Source of the DNA: an uncultured Cardiobacterium sp.
GTDB lineage: Bacteria; Pseudomonadota; Gammaproteobacteria; Cardiobacteriales; Cardiobacteriaceae
Direction of reading: 5' to 3'
Length of the DNA: 8,764 bases
Assembly (NCBI RefSeq): GCF_938028185.1
Contig: NZ_CALJAH010000002.1
Coordinates: forward strand, 1-8,764
Every line of letters begins with the position of its first letter. Positions within the stretch are counted from its first letter, which is position 1. Positions 1 to 5,108 of this stretch are shown here, in pieces. The notes below the pieces were generated by a model that saw nothing but the letters and a program-made list of their open reading frames with translations, made no database searches and was not told where the DNA came from. A program made the translations under genes and the position numbers.

Positions 1-1
1 C

Positions 2-685
2 GTCCTCATCGCCGGCCTCGGCGGCGTCGGCGGCTACTGCGCCGAAGCCGTCGCCCGCGCCGGCGTCGGCCACCTCATCATCCTCGACCACGACACCGTC
101 TCGCCTTCCAACCTGAACCGCCAACTGCTGGCGCTGCACAGCACCCTTGGCGCGAAAAAAACCGACGTCATGCGCGCCCGCCTGCTGGACATCAACCCCG
201 GCCTTGAACTCACCGTGCACGACCACTTCCTCCACCCCAGCGACGCCGCCGACTACCTCGCCCCGCTCGCGCCGGACATCCTCGCCGACTGCATCGACTC
301 CATCGCCTGCAAAGCCGCGCTCGTCGCCGCCGCACAGGCGCGTGGCATCACCGTCATCTCGGCGATGGGCGCAGGCAATCGCCTCGACCCCGGCCACGCC
401 CGCATCCGCCCACTCAACCAAACCAGCGGCTGCCCGCTGGCACGCGAAATGCGCCGCACCCTGAAAGCGCACGGCGCCAGCCTCAACTACCCCGTCGTTT
501 ACTCCGACGAACCGCCGCGCCAACCGCTGCCGCACCAGCCCGTCGGCGGCGACACCCCCGGCCGCGCCCGCGCCGTCAACGGCACCATCTCCTATATGCC
601 GGCGCTGTTCGGCATCCTGATGGCAGGCCACATCATCCAGACCCTGCTCGCCGCCCCGACACCCGCCACAAACGCAGTATCATAA
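2..685 (+). CDS. tcdA: tRNA threonylcarbamoyladenosine dehydratase (TcdA/CsdL, ThiF/E1-like), 5' end missing
   Basis: The last 227 residues of an E1-like (ThiF/MoeB superfamily) ATP-dependent enzyme are visible; the start lies before the window. TcdA activates and cyclises the t6A37 side chain of ANN-decoding tRNAs to ct6A in the cytoplasm. Seen here: the nucleotide-binding loop GLGGVGG near the first residues, an acidic strand end (ILDHD), the PSNLNRQ segment with the Arg that contacts ATP in this superfamily, CIDSIACK, and MGAGNRLDP followed by a PLARE-MRR stretch, which is the TcdA-type block rather than ThiF or MoeB. VYSDEPP and a hydrophobic C-terminal helix complete the fold. E. coli TcdA is about 268 aa, so roughly 25-40 N-terminal residues are missing. 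The next gene starts 31 bases downstream, so co-transcription is likely. MoeB-type zinc CxxC pairs are not seen. The family is secure; the exact substrate is inferred from the TcdA-like block. Confidence 0.88.
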   Translation, partial: VLIAGLGGVGGYCAEAVARAGVGHLIILDHDTVSPSNLNRQLLALHSTLGAKKTDVMRARLLDINPGLELTVHDHFLHPSDAADYLAPLAPDILADCIDSIACKAALVAAAQARGITVISAMGAGNRLDPGHARIRPLNQTSGCPLAREMRRTLKAHGASLNYPVVYSDEPPRQPLPHQPVGGDTPGRARAVNGTISYMPALFGILMAGHIIQTLLAAPTPATNAVS

Positions 686-716
686 CCACCTGACCAAACA
701 ACCCCCGGAAAAACCG

Positions 717-1436
717 ATGAAAACCCAACTTGCCCTGCTGACCGCCCTCGCCCTGCTCCTCACCGCCTGCGACCAGCCCGCCCCCAAAAACGAAAAACCC
801 GCCGCCGCCCAAAACGACAAAACCACCGAAACCGACAAAACCCCGCAGCCGAACGGCGGCAGCAAAGCCGACAAACCCGCCACCGACACCAAAACCGGCA
901 ACAAAGCTCCCCAGCCAAACAGCGACAACAAAAACAACACCCCCGCCGCCGATAACAAAACCGGCGACAAACCCGCCGCCAGCGACAGCAAAACCGACAC
1001 CCCGACAGACAACAAAGACCAGCCCAAAGACGAGGCGCCCGCCACCCCTGCTCCGCCGCCCACCTTCAAAACCGCCGCCGAAGCCCTGCCCTACATCCAG
1101 AGCCAACTGCCCTACGACACCCAGGAAAGCAGCTTCCGCAGCGTCACCCTCAACAACGACACCTACACCTTCACCGCCGTCGTCAAAGGCGTGGAAGACG
1201 CCGCCGCCTTCCGCGCCAGCCACGACATGGAAAGCCTCGCCAGCGCCTACCGCCAGACCGTCAAGCCCTACATCTGCGACCAGGAGCCGCTGAAAAGCCT
1301 CGGCGAAAAGAAAAAATACCGTGGCGTCCACTTCGACTACCAGGACGAACACGGCCAAAGCATCATGCAAATCGACATCGCCGCCAGCGACTGCACGGCA
1401 ACCGCAGCGGGCGACACCACCTCCGCCCAAAAATAA
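717..1436 (+). CDS. Predicted lipoprotein with Lys/Asn/Asp/Thr/Pro-rich linker and Cys-containing C-terminal domain
   Basis: 239 aa. Residues 1-17 form a short lipoprotein signal peptide ending in the lipobox L15-T-A-C18, so Cys18 should be lipidated. The following residues are Asp19-Gln20; Asp at +2 is the E. coli Lol-avoidance signal, so inner-membrane retention is possible (inference). Residues about 21-112 are a low-complexity linker of K, N, D, T, P and A with recurring DKT, DNK and KTGDKPA-like words, probably disordered and spanning periplasm or peptidoglycan. Residues about 115-228 look folded: a helix (TAAEALPYIQSQ), strands, and a C187...Y-x-G-x-x-F-x-Y...D-x-x-G...C226 arrangement like that of small disulfide-stabilised periplasmic domains. 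I recognise no named family. A GGAA lies 7-8 bases before the ATG. The next gene begins 7 bases after the stop, suggesting an operon. Expression and localisation are well supported; function is unknown. Confidence 0.8.
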   Translation: MKTQLALLTALALLLTACDQPAPKNEKPAAAQNDKTTETDKTPQPNGGSKADKPATDTKTGNKAPQPNSDNKNNTPAADNKTGDKPAASDSKTDTPTDNKDQPKDEAPATPAPPPTFKTAAEALPYIQSQLPYDTQESSFRSVTLNNDTYTFTAVVKGVEDAAAFRASHDMESLASAYRQTVKPYICDQEPLKSLGEKKKYRGVHFDYQDEHGQSIMQIDIAASDCTATAAGDTTSAQK

Positions 1437-1443
1437 ACACACC

Positions 1444-2454
1444 ATGCACCCGGCGCACGAACCCGGCGCACCCATCGCCGCTTACCAACCAGACAGCCTC
1501 GACATCTACGCCCTGACCGACAACGACTGCAACGACCCCATTACCTTTGACCCCACGCGCTATGCCTGGCACAAAACCGCCCGCCTCTGCGCCTGGCATG
1601 ACGGCACACAAATGCACGAAAACACCGCCGTCCTGCACTGGCACATCCCGGCAGCAGAAAGACCCCTGCCCGCCGACGAAGCGACCGCTGACGCACGTCT
1701 GGAAGCAGCGCTGGACAACCATAGCGAGGCGGAAATCACCGCAGCCGTCTCCGACCTGTTCGCCTTCATGCAAGCAGCAGCGATTAACGACACGGACAAC
1801 AAACCGCAGGTACGCCATGTCGCCTTGCCAGACCCGTATCCCCTGACCGATAACACCCTCTACCGCCTGCAAGTATTGCCGCACCGTACCAAGCCGGGCG
1901 ACTTCCTCCTGCTCGCCGTTGCGACAGGCGATGATGCTCCCGCCACCTTACAACAACGGCGTGACACCCTTGCCGCCCGGCCACGCAGCACCTACCACGG
2001 CAACCCGCACGACGATGGCTTTTGCGGCGCCAGCTGGTGGCACAACCCGCAAGGCGAAGCGCTGACAATCTACCTCGCCGCCGACCCCAACGACCCGTAC
2101 CGCCCTGCGGGTGCCGCCATAGCCACACTGAACACCCTCGATGCCATCGGCACCGCCCTCTATGCCCCCATTGCCGCCTGCGCCCATGACCACATCACAC
2201 GCCACTGGGACAGACTGCGCAAGCGCTACGAATGCATCACCTGCGATGACTACGACATCCTCATCAGTGCCATCCACAAGGAAGAAGTACCGCCCGCACC
2301 CGACCGGGAAACCATCTTGCGCGACCTCGTCATCGAAGAACTGCATATTGCCGCCGATGGCAGCGCTGAAGCCGTTGGATACTGCCATCTGGTGGAATAC
2401 CGCATCAGCCTCAATGCCGACGGCACCCCGCGCGCCGCCTGCGACCTCGCCTGA
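1444..2454 (+). CDS. Hypothetical 336-aa soluble protein
   Basis: The frame is open upstream to 1321, but the ATG at 1444 is preferred because it lies just after the lipoprotein stop (1434-1436) and earlier codons would overlap that gene's folded domain out of frame. No convincing Shine-Dalgarno is seen, so translation probably depends on re-initiation. There is no signal peptide or membrane helix, so the protein is predicted cytoplasmic. Composition is acidic and rich in Trp, His and Cys. Visible landmarks are a predicted helix at residues 82-113, GFCGASWWH at 192-200, a helix around 225-258 (TLDAIGTALYAPIAAC...), a CxxC at 264-267 inside YECITCDDYD, and a final alpha/beta segment (DLVIEELHIAADG...EYRISLNADG). 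Three Cys near the C-terminus (264, 267, 314) could bind metal, but this is not shown. I do not recognise the family. Close linkage to the lipoprotein suggests a shared role. Confidence 0.72.
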   Translation: MHPAHEPGAPIAAYQPDSLDIYALTDNDCNDPITFDPTRYAWHKTARLCAWHDGTQMHENTAVLHWHIPAAERPLPADEATADARLEAALDNHSEAEITAAVSDLFAFMQAAAINDTDNKPQVRHVALPDPYPLTDNTLYRLQVLPHRTKPGDFLLLAVATGDDAPATLQQRRDTLAARPRSTYHGNPHDDGFCGASWWHNPQGEALTIYLAADPNDPYRPAGAAIATLNTLDAIGTALYAPIAACAHDHITRHWDRLRKRYECITCDDYDILISAIHKEEVPPAPDRETILRDLVIEELHIAADGSAEAVGYCHLVEYRISLNADGTPRAACDLA

Positions 2455-2502
2455 CTGCAACCAAGAGCGCACCAAAGATTCATGGCAGATTCTGGGCGGG
2501 CG

Positions 2503-2580
2503 TAGGATGTGTGGCGGCGTAGCAGACACGCACGCAGGAAAAACGGGGTACGCGCGTGCGTGCCTGTGGCACACATCCTA
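2503..2580. repeat. 78-bp imperfect palindrome (possible dispersed intergenic repeat)
   Basis: The outer arms are perfect: TAGGATGTGTG at 2503-2513 against CACACATCCTA at 2570-2580 (11 bp). The inner arms CACGCACGC (2527-2535) and GCGTGCGTG (2554-2562) also pair, with an 18-base loop between them and an asymmetric bulge on the left arm. The element lies wholly between the 336-aa gene and the terminator. The size and terminal inverted repeats resemble REP/MITE-like elements. The GTAGGRTGKG end is shared with the second palindrome near 5052. Multi-copy status is inferred, not seen. Confidence 0.6.
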
Positions 2581-2604
2581 TGAGCCTATACCTTTCAAAA
2601 TGCC

Positions 2605-2636
2605 AAAAAAATCCCCGGCCATGCCGGGGATTTTTT
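2605..2636. terminator. Bidirectional rho-independent terminator
   Basis: A7 (2605-2611) leads into a stem ATCCCCGGC (2611-2619), a 3-base loop CAT, the matching GCCGGGGAT (2623-2631), then a T tract to 2636. The A and T tracts also pair and provide a U run in either direction. It sits 150 bases after the + strand 336-aa gene and 12 bases after the stop of the convergent minus-strand lipoprotein, so it can serve both units. Confidence 0.9.
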
Positions 2637-2647
2637 CGCTTTGACCA

Positions 2648-2965
2648 TCAGCGCCAAAGATAACTGCCACCGTAATAACCGCCGAGAATACCGGCGGCGG
2701 CACCATAAACGGTGCTTTCGGCATCGTGGCCGATGGCGTTGCCGACGCCTGCGCCCACGGCGCCGCCCCAAAGGGCGTGATTAACTTCGTTCGGCTGTCT
2801 GGCATAGTTACTGTGGCGACTGCCGATAATGTTCTGACCAACGCTACTTGGCCCTTCCATGCCCATGGGGGCGGGTGCTTGCGTTTGCAGCGGCACATCG
2901 TTGCGCGGCGGTGCGGCGCAGGCGGCAAGCAGGAGAACGGTGGCGAGCGGGACGAGGGTTTTCAT
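2648..2965 (-). CDS. Lipoprotein with C-terminal glycine-zipper segment (full-length copy)
   Basis: 105 aa. The signal peptide ends in the lipobox L13-A-A-C16, followed by Ala-Ala, which is compatible with outer-membrane sorting by Lol rules. Residues 17-45 are a Pro/Gln/Ala linker, 46-62 hold IIGSRHSNYARQPNEV, and 66-101 form a Gly-rich segment (WGGAVGAGVGNAIG...AAAGILGGYYGG). The GxxxG spacing resembles glycine-zipper 2TM lipoproteins (SlyB-like), which insert in or lie on membranes. The start is supported by AAGGA a few bases upstream of the ATG. The gene is the second member of a tandem pair; the upstream paralogue (3005-3184) shares the N-terminal half and leader. It probably shares a transcript with that gene and ends at the 2605-2636 terminator. 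A structural envelope role is likely; no specific function can be given. Confidence 0.82.
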   Translation of the reverse strand: MKTLVPLATVLLLAACAAPPRNDVPLQTQAPAPMGMEGPSSVGQNIIGSRHSNYARQPNEVNHALWGGAVGAGVGNAIGHDAESTVYGAAAGILGGYYGGSYLWR

Positions 2966-3224
2966 GGGAGATTCCTTGTAGTCAGGGGAAAAATTGCGGC
3001 GTTTTTACCATTGGTTGGCGTAGTTGACGTGACGGCTGCTGATGATGTCCCAGCCCAGGGCACTCGGCGTTGATGGCGTACCCAACGGCGCCGGTGCTTG
3101 CGCTTGCAGCGGCACATCGTTGTTTGGCGGCGCGGTACAAGCGGCGAGCAACAGGACAGTAGCGAGCAGGATGAGGGGTTTCATGGGATTCCTTGTTGTC
3201 AGGGGAAATTGGGGCAATTTTACC
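2795..3224 (-). repeat. Tandem direct duplication (two about 215-bp units) covering leader and 5' half of the lipoprotein gene
   Basis: Unit 1 is about 3011-3224 and unit 2 about 2795-3009. Shared in both, read on the minus strand: GGTAAAA, then GCC and CAATTT, then CCCCTGAC, then ACAAGGAATC, the ATG, and 57-58 codons. The units differ by small indels (TT in the T run, CT before CCC) and many third-position changes, so the duplication is not recent. They abut directly, with only 1-2 bases uncertain at the junction. Confidence 0.8.
3005..3184 (-). CDS. Truncated tandem paralogue of the 105-aa lipoprotein
   Basis: 59 aa. It matches its downstream neighbour nearly residue for residue through about residue 58: MKPLILLATVLLLAAC against MKTLVPLATVLLLAAC, APPNNDVPLQAQAPAP against APPRNDVPLQTQAPAP, and ISSRHVNYANQ against IGSRHSNYARQ. 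It then ends at Trp-stop where the glycine-zipper domain should begin. The lipobox L13-A-A-C16 is intact, so a short lipidated peptide could be made. The RBS (AAGGAATCCC before ATG) is a copy of the neighbour's. The TAA stop lies in the segment that corresponds to the leader region of the duplicated unit. It is either a functional mini-lipoprotein or a decaying fragment. The intact start, lipobox and RBS favour continued translation, but function is unproven. Confidence 0.65.
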   Translation of the reverse strand: MKPLILLATVLLLAACTAPPNNDVPLQAQAPAPLGTPSTPSALGWDIISSRHVNYANQW

Positions 3225-3251
3225 GTGTTTGCTGAAGGGATTGCCGTGTTT
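3217..3251 (-). promoter_or_regulatory. Candidate promoter of the lipoprotein pair, with a 21-bp-spaced repeat
   Basis: On the minus strand a TAAAAT (-10-like, 5/6) lies at 3222-3217, about 33 bases before the ATG at 3184. The -35 region (about 3245-3240, GGCAAT) matches poorly. The octamer AAACACGG occurs twice, at 3251-3244 and 3230-3223, exactly 21 bp apart, with the second copy touching the -10. Two helical turns of spacing would suit an activator that replaces the weak -35. This is inference from position only. Confidence 0.3.
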
Positions 3252-3293
3252 TCACCCGGTCGCAAGGTGTGGGAAGGCAGGTGATTGCTGTCG

Positions 3294-3392
3294 CTATACA
3301 TTTGAAAATGGCGCACCTGAGTGCAACCTGTATTTCTTCTCAGTAAAAAACAGGCGTTGCGTGCCTTGCTGGATAACAATAGATGGTTTCAT
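3294..3392 (-). CDS. Possible 32-aa peptide overlapping the end of the 228-aa gene
   Basis: A tiny frame starts at an ATG (3392-3390) that overlaps the TGA of the 228-aa gene as ATGA. A GGAG seven bases upstream is the best Shine-Dalgarno in this island. The product begins MKPSIVIQQGTQRLFFTEKK and has a basic middle with no signal peptide or membrane helix. I recognise no family. It is 109 bases upstream of the lipoprotein start. The overlap and RBS are real in the sequence; whether the peptide is made is uncertain, since short frames arise by chance. Confidence 0.3.
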   Translation of the reverse strand: MKPSIVIQQGTQRLFFTEKKYRLHSGAPFSNV

Positions 3393-4075
3393 GGTTTATC
3401 TCCAATATCATGTGTAAAAAATTGTTCCTTATGCAAAGCTGGGCCATCGCATTTTGGAGGAAGCAAATCGCTTTCAACGAACAAATAAAAATGACTGTGT
3501 ATCCAAAGTCGGGTTGGATAAAAACTGGAAAATCTTCGTGAGACTGGCTCTTCAAGAGCATCAATTATGCGGTATCCCGAAAAAAATTTTATATCACTAT
3601 CATTAGGAAAGTAATTAGCAGCATGAATATCCCAACTCATAAAAGAATATTCTGGAATTCTTAGATAGCGACCAAATACCCAGCTTGAATAATCTAAATT
3701 CTTTACTATCGGCGTATTGGGAAAAGGACTAAAATCTCCGGGTATACAACTTTCTTGATTGATAAAAGAAAGCTCGCCTTCTTCCTTAAGGGAGGTGAAA
3801 TAAGACCAAAACTTTCCATGCACCTGCTCACAAACTTGGGCAGCAGGGATTCTGGTGCCATAGGCACGGTAAATTTCCAGCTCCTTGCATTCGGCATCCA
3901 CATAGATACGTTCATAAAGCAGTTTATAATCATCTCCTAACTGCTGATGCTCCAAGTAAGGTTCAGCCGCACGCACCAATGAATCTTTCTCCATGGGAGA
4001 CAGCACAAATATATGAAGAAGGATAAGGAGAATACCGCCCGCAATAAATATTGCAACCAAATGCCTTATCTTCAT
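3389..4075 (-). CDS. Hypothetical single-pass membrane protein, AT-rich gene
   Basis: 228 aa. The frame is open 49 codons further upstream, but the ATG at 4075 is chosen: it has GGAAG 9-10 bases before it and starts a standard basic-then-hydrophobic anchor (MKIRHL, helix about 6-25). That gives a type II single-pass or uncleaved-signal topology with about 200 residues outside the cytoplasm. The rest has four Cys (63, 82, 110, 209), which could form two disulfides, and many aromatic residues (SYFTS, SSWVFGRYLRIPEYSFMSWD, WIHSHFYLFVE). Codons and base composition are clearly richer in A+T than those of neighbouring genes, suggesting acquisition by transfer. Both ends overlap tiny frames by ATGA. 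I do not recognise the family. An immunity-like or envelope-associated role would be speculation. Confidence 0.68.
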   Translation of the reverse strand: MKIRHLVAIFIAGGILLILLHIFVLSPMEKDSLVRAAEPYLEHQQLGDDYKLLYERIYVDAECKELEIYRAYGTRIPAAQVCEQVHGKFWSYFTSLKEEGELSFINQESCIPGDFSPFPNTPIVKNLDYSSWVFGRYLRIPEYSFMSWDIHAANYFPNDSDIKFFSGYRIIDALEEPVSRRFSSFYPTRLWIHSHFYLFVESDLLPPKCDGPALHKEQFFTHDIGDKP

Positions 4076-4188
4076 ATAAAAAATCTTCCGAAGCACTCCC
4101 ACGGACACGCCTGCCCGTAAGGGCGTTTTCCAGATTCTGCTTGTGCGCTGCACCAGGTAGCGCGGTAGTGGTTTTGGCGGGGTGTCAT
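4072..4188 (-). CDS. Possible 38-aa peptide coupled to the 228-aa gene
   Basis: The ATG (4188-4186) is preceded by AGGAAGA at a good distance (about 6-7 bases). The TGA overlaps the start of the 228-aa gene as ATGA. The product, beginning MTPRQNHYRATWCSAQAESG, has three Cys and three aromatic residues near the end (WECFGRFF), with no signal peptide. It could be a leader-type peptide whose translation is coupled to the membrane protein. The same bases are also open in another frame as an N-terminal extension of the 228-aa frame, so which frame, if any, is used is undecided. Confidence 0.28.
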   Translation of the reverse strand: MTPRQNHYRATWCSAQAESGKRPYGQACPWECFGRFFI

Positions 4189-4286
4189 TGTTGTTCTTCC
4201 TGCTTGAATTGGCTGCTGGCAAAAATGGATAACCAGATGTGGTGCGCGCCTGCTTCAGGCGAAATTTTGGGAGTTTTTTGCTTCAT
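4185..4286 (-). CDS. Possible 33-aa peptide, first in the ATGA-chained series
   Basis: The frame runs from ATG 4286-4284 to a TGA that overlaps the next ATG as ATGA. The product, beginning MKQKTPKISPEAGAHHIWLS, has a basic start and a Gln/Glu-rich end (QFKQEEQQ), with no membrane helix. A GATGATGG lies before the start but is a poor Shine-Dalgarno. Within the frame is a perfect CGCCTG/CAGGCG inverted repeat (4247-4261). The family is unrecognised. Evidence is the chain geometry only. Confidence 0.22.
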   Translation of the reverse strand: MKQKTPKISPEAGAHHIWLSIFASSQFKQEEQQ

Positions 4287-4414
4287 GAGACCATCATCTC
4301 ACTGTGCAGTCATCAACACGGATTATCCGCTGCCCTCGGCTCCCACGCGCAGGCTGACCAGCCATGTCCGCGCAAAACGACGCTCACAGCAGGTGTGATG
4401 TGAACGCGCCCTGG
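4287..4414. other. Intergenic stretch between the AT-rich island and the nitroreductase gene
   Basis: No supported gene is here. On the minus strand a GATAAT (4326-4321) could be a -10 element for the island, about 35 bases before the first tiny frame, but no acceptable -35 is seen at 16-18 bp. No clear terminator follows the nitroreductase stop, so read-through from that gene into the island is possible. If the three tiny frames are rejected, the gene-free stretch becomes 4076-4414 and contains only the inverted repeats GCCC-GTAA-GGGC (about 4113-4124) and CGCCTG-CTT-CAGGCG (4247-4261). Confidence 0.4.
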
Positions 4415-4981
4415 TTATTCATGCCAGACGACGACATCGGCAAGTGGCGGCCGCGGGCGTTCGGTGGCGGCTGCGGCGGGGGTGCCGAGGAGGATGAAGC
4501 CGAGGATTTCATCATTGGCGGCGACGTTGAGCGCGGCCTTGACGTCGGCGTCGTGTGCCGCCCACGAGCTGAGCCAGCAGGCGGCGTAGCCGAGCGCGTT
4601 CGCGGCGATGATGAGGTTTTGGCAGACGGCACCGCCGGAGAGGATTTGTTCGATGCGCGGCACGATGGTTTCGCGGTTGATGCGGCTGGAGACCATGACG
4701 AGAAAAGGCGCGCGGGCGACGAAGCCGGTTTTTTTCGCGGTCAGGGTTTCGTCGGCGTCCGGTTGTTTCCGCGTCCAGATGGCAAGCAGGGTGGCGACGA
4801 GGCGCTCTTGCGCGGGTTTGCGAAAGACGTCGATGCGCCACGGGTTGAGGTTGCCGTGGTCGGAAACGCGGGTGGCGGCGCGCAGGATTTGTTCCAGTTC
4901 GGCGTCTGTTGGCGCGGGTTCCTGCATTTGGTTGGGGCGCAGCGAGTTGCGGCGCAGCAGGGTGTCAAGGGTGGGGTTCAT
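4415..4981 (-). CDS. Nitroreductase family protein (YdjA-like FMN oxidoreductase)
   Basis: 188 aa, the usual length for the minimal YdjA-type nitroreductases. These are cytoplasmic FMN-dependent, NAD(P)H-using homodimers; physiological substrates are generally unknown. Seen in order: an N-terminal helix with the FMN-phosphate-type Arg/Ser motif LLRRNS (residues 8-13), then EPAPTDAELEQILRAATRVSDH with NLNPWR at 44-49, matching the YdjA block PAPT...LRA...DH...QPW. Next come VPRIEQILSGGAVCQNLIIAANALG (108-131), which forms the dimer/FMN helix, and ILGFILLGTP (159-168). The ATG at 4981 is preceded by a modest GAGAAGA. The gene lies alone between the palindromic repeat/terminator region upstream and the AT-rich island downstream. 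Family assignment is firm; substrate is not predictable. Confidence 0.88.
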   Translation of the reverse strand: MNPTLDTLLRRNSLRPNQMQEPAPTDAELEQILRAATRVSDHGNLNPWRIDVFRKPAQERLVATLLAIWTRKQPDADETLTAKKTGFVARAPFLVMVSSRINRETIVPRIEQILSGGAVCQNLIIAANALGYAACWLSSWAAHDADVKAALNVAANDEILGFILLGTPAAAATERPRPPLADVVVWHE

Positions 4982-5031
4982 GGGGGTCTTCTCGATTTTT
5001 TGCGATTTTAGCGATAAAGCGGGATGTCTGA

Positions 5032-5054
5032 TGGTGGGGCAAGCCCCACCCTAC
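5032..5054. repeat. Short palindromic repeat (GTAGGGTGGGGC-type)
   Basis: GGTGGGG (5033-5039), loop CAAG, CCCCACC (5044-5050), followed by CTACA. Read on the minus strand it is GTAGGGTGGGGCTTGCCCCACC. Palindromes of this wording are seen between genes in many Proteobacteria (general recollection). It shares the GTAGGRTGKG start with the 2503-2580 palindrome. It lies between the nitroreductase start and the receiver-protein terminator. It has no U tract, so I do not call it a terminator. Confidence 0.55.
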
Positions 5055-5067
5055 AGCGCGGCTAATG

Positions 5068-5092
5068 AAAAACGCCACTGGCGTGGCGTTTT
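5068..5092. terminator. Rho-independent terminator after the receiver-domain gene
   Basis: The stem AAAACGCCAC (5069-5078) pairs perfectly with GTGGCGTTTT (5083-5092) around the loop TGGC. On the minus strand the hairpin ends in a run of five T, 17 bases beyond the stop of the receiver protein. The T run on the + side is four bases. It should isolate the nitroreductase gene from radC/receiver-gene transcription. Confidence 0.85.
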
Positions 5093-5108
5093 CGTAACAG
5101 GTGGTCAT

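Noticed and set aside
1321..1443. GTG-initiated N-terminal extension of the 336-aa protein
   Set aside because: It overlaps the folded end of the lipoprotein in another frame and reads as Ser/Thr/Pro shadow sequence; the ATG at 1444 sits naturally after the lipoprotein stop.
633..1475. Minus-strand 280-codon frame opposite the linker lipoprotein
   Set aside because: Its extreme Gly/Val/Phe content is the reverse image of the K/N/D/T/P linker codons; there is no RBS and no domain.
2566..2650. A riboswitch or small RNA between the two convergent units
   Set aside because: The hairpins present are explained by the palindromic repeat and the bidirectional terminator; no conserved aptamer-like core was recognised.
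4247..4261. CGCCTG-CTT-CAGGCG as a terminator
   Set aside because: The stem is only 6 bp, no U tract follows on the minus strand, and no supported + strand gene ends here.
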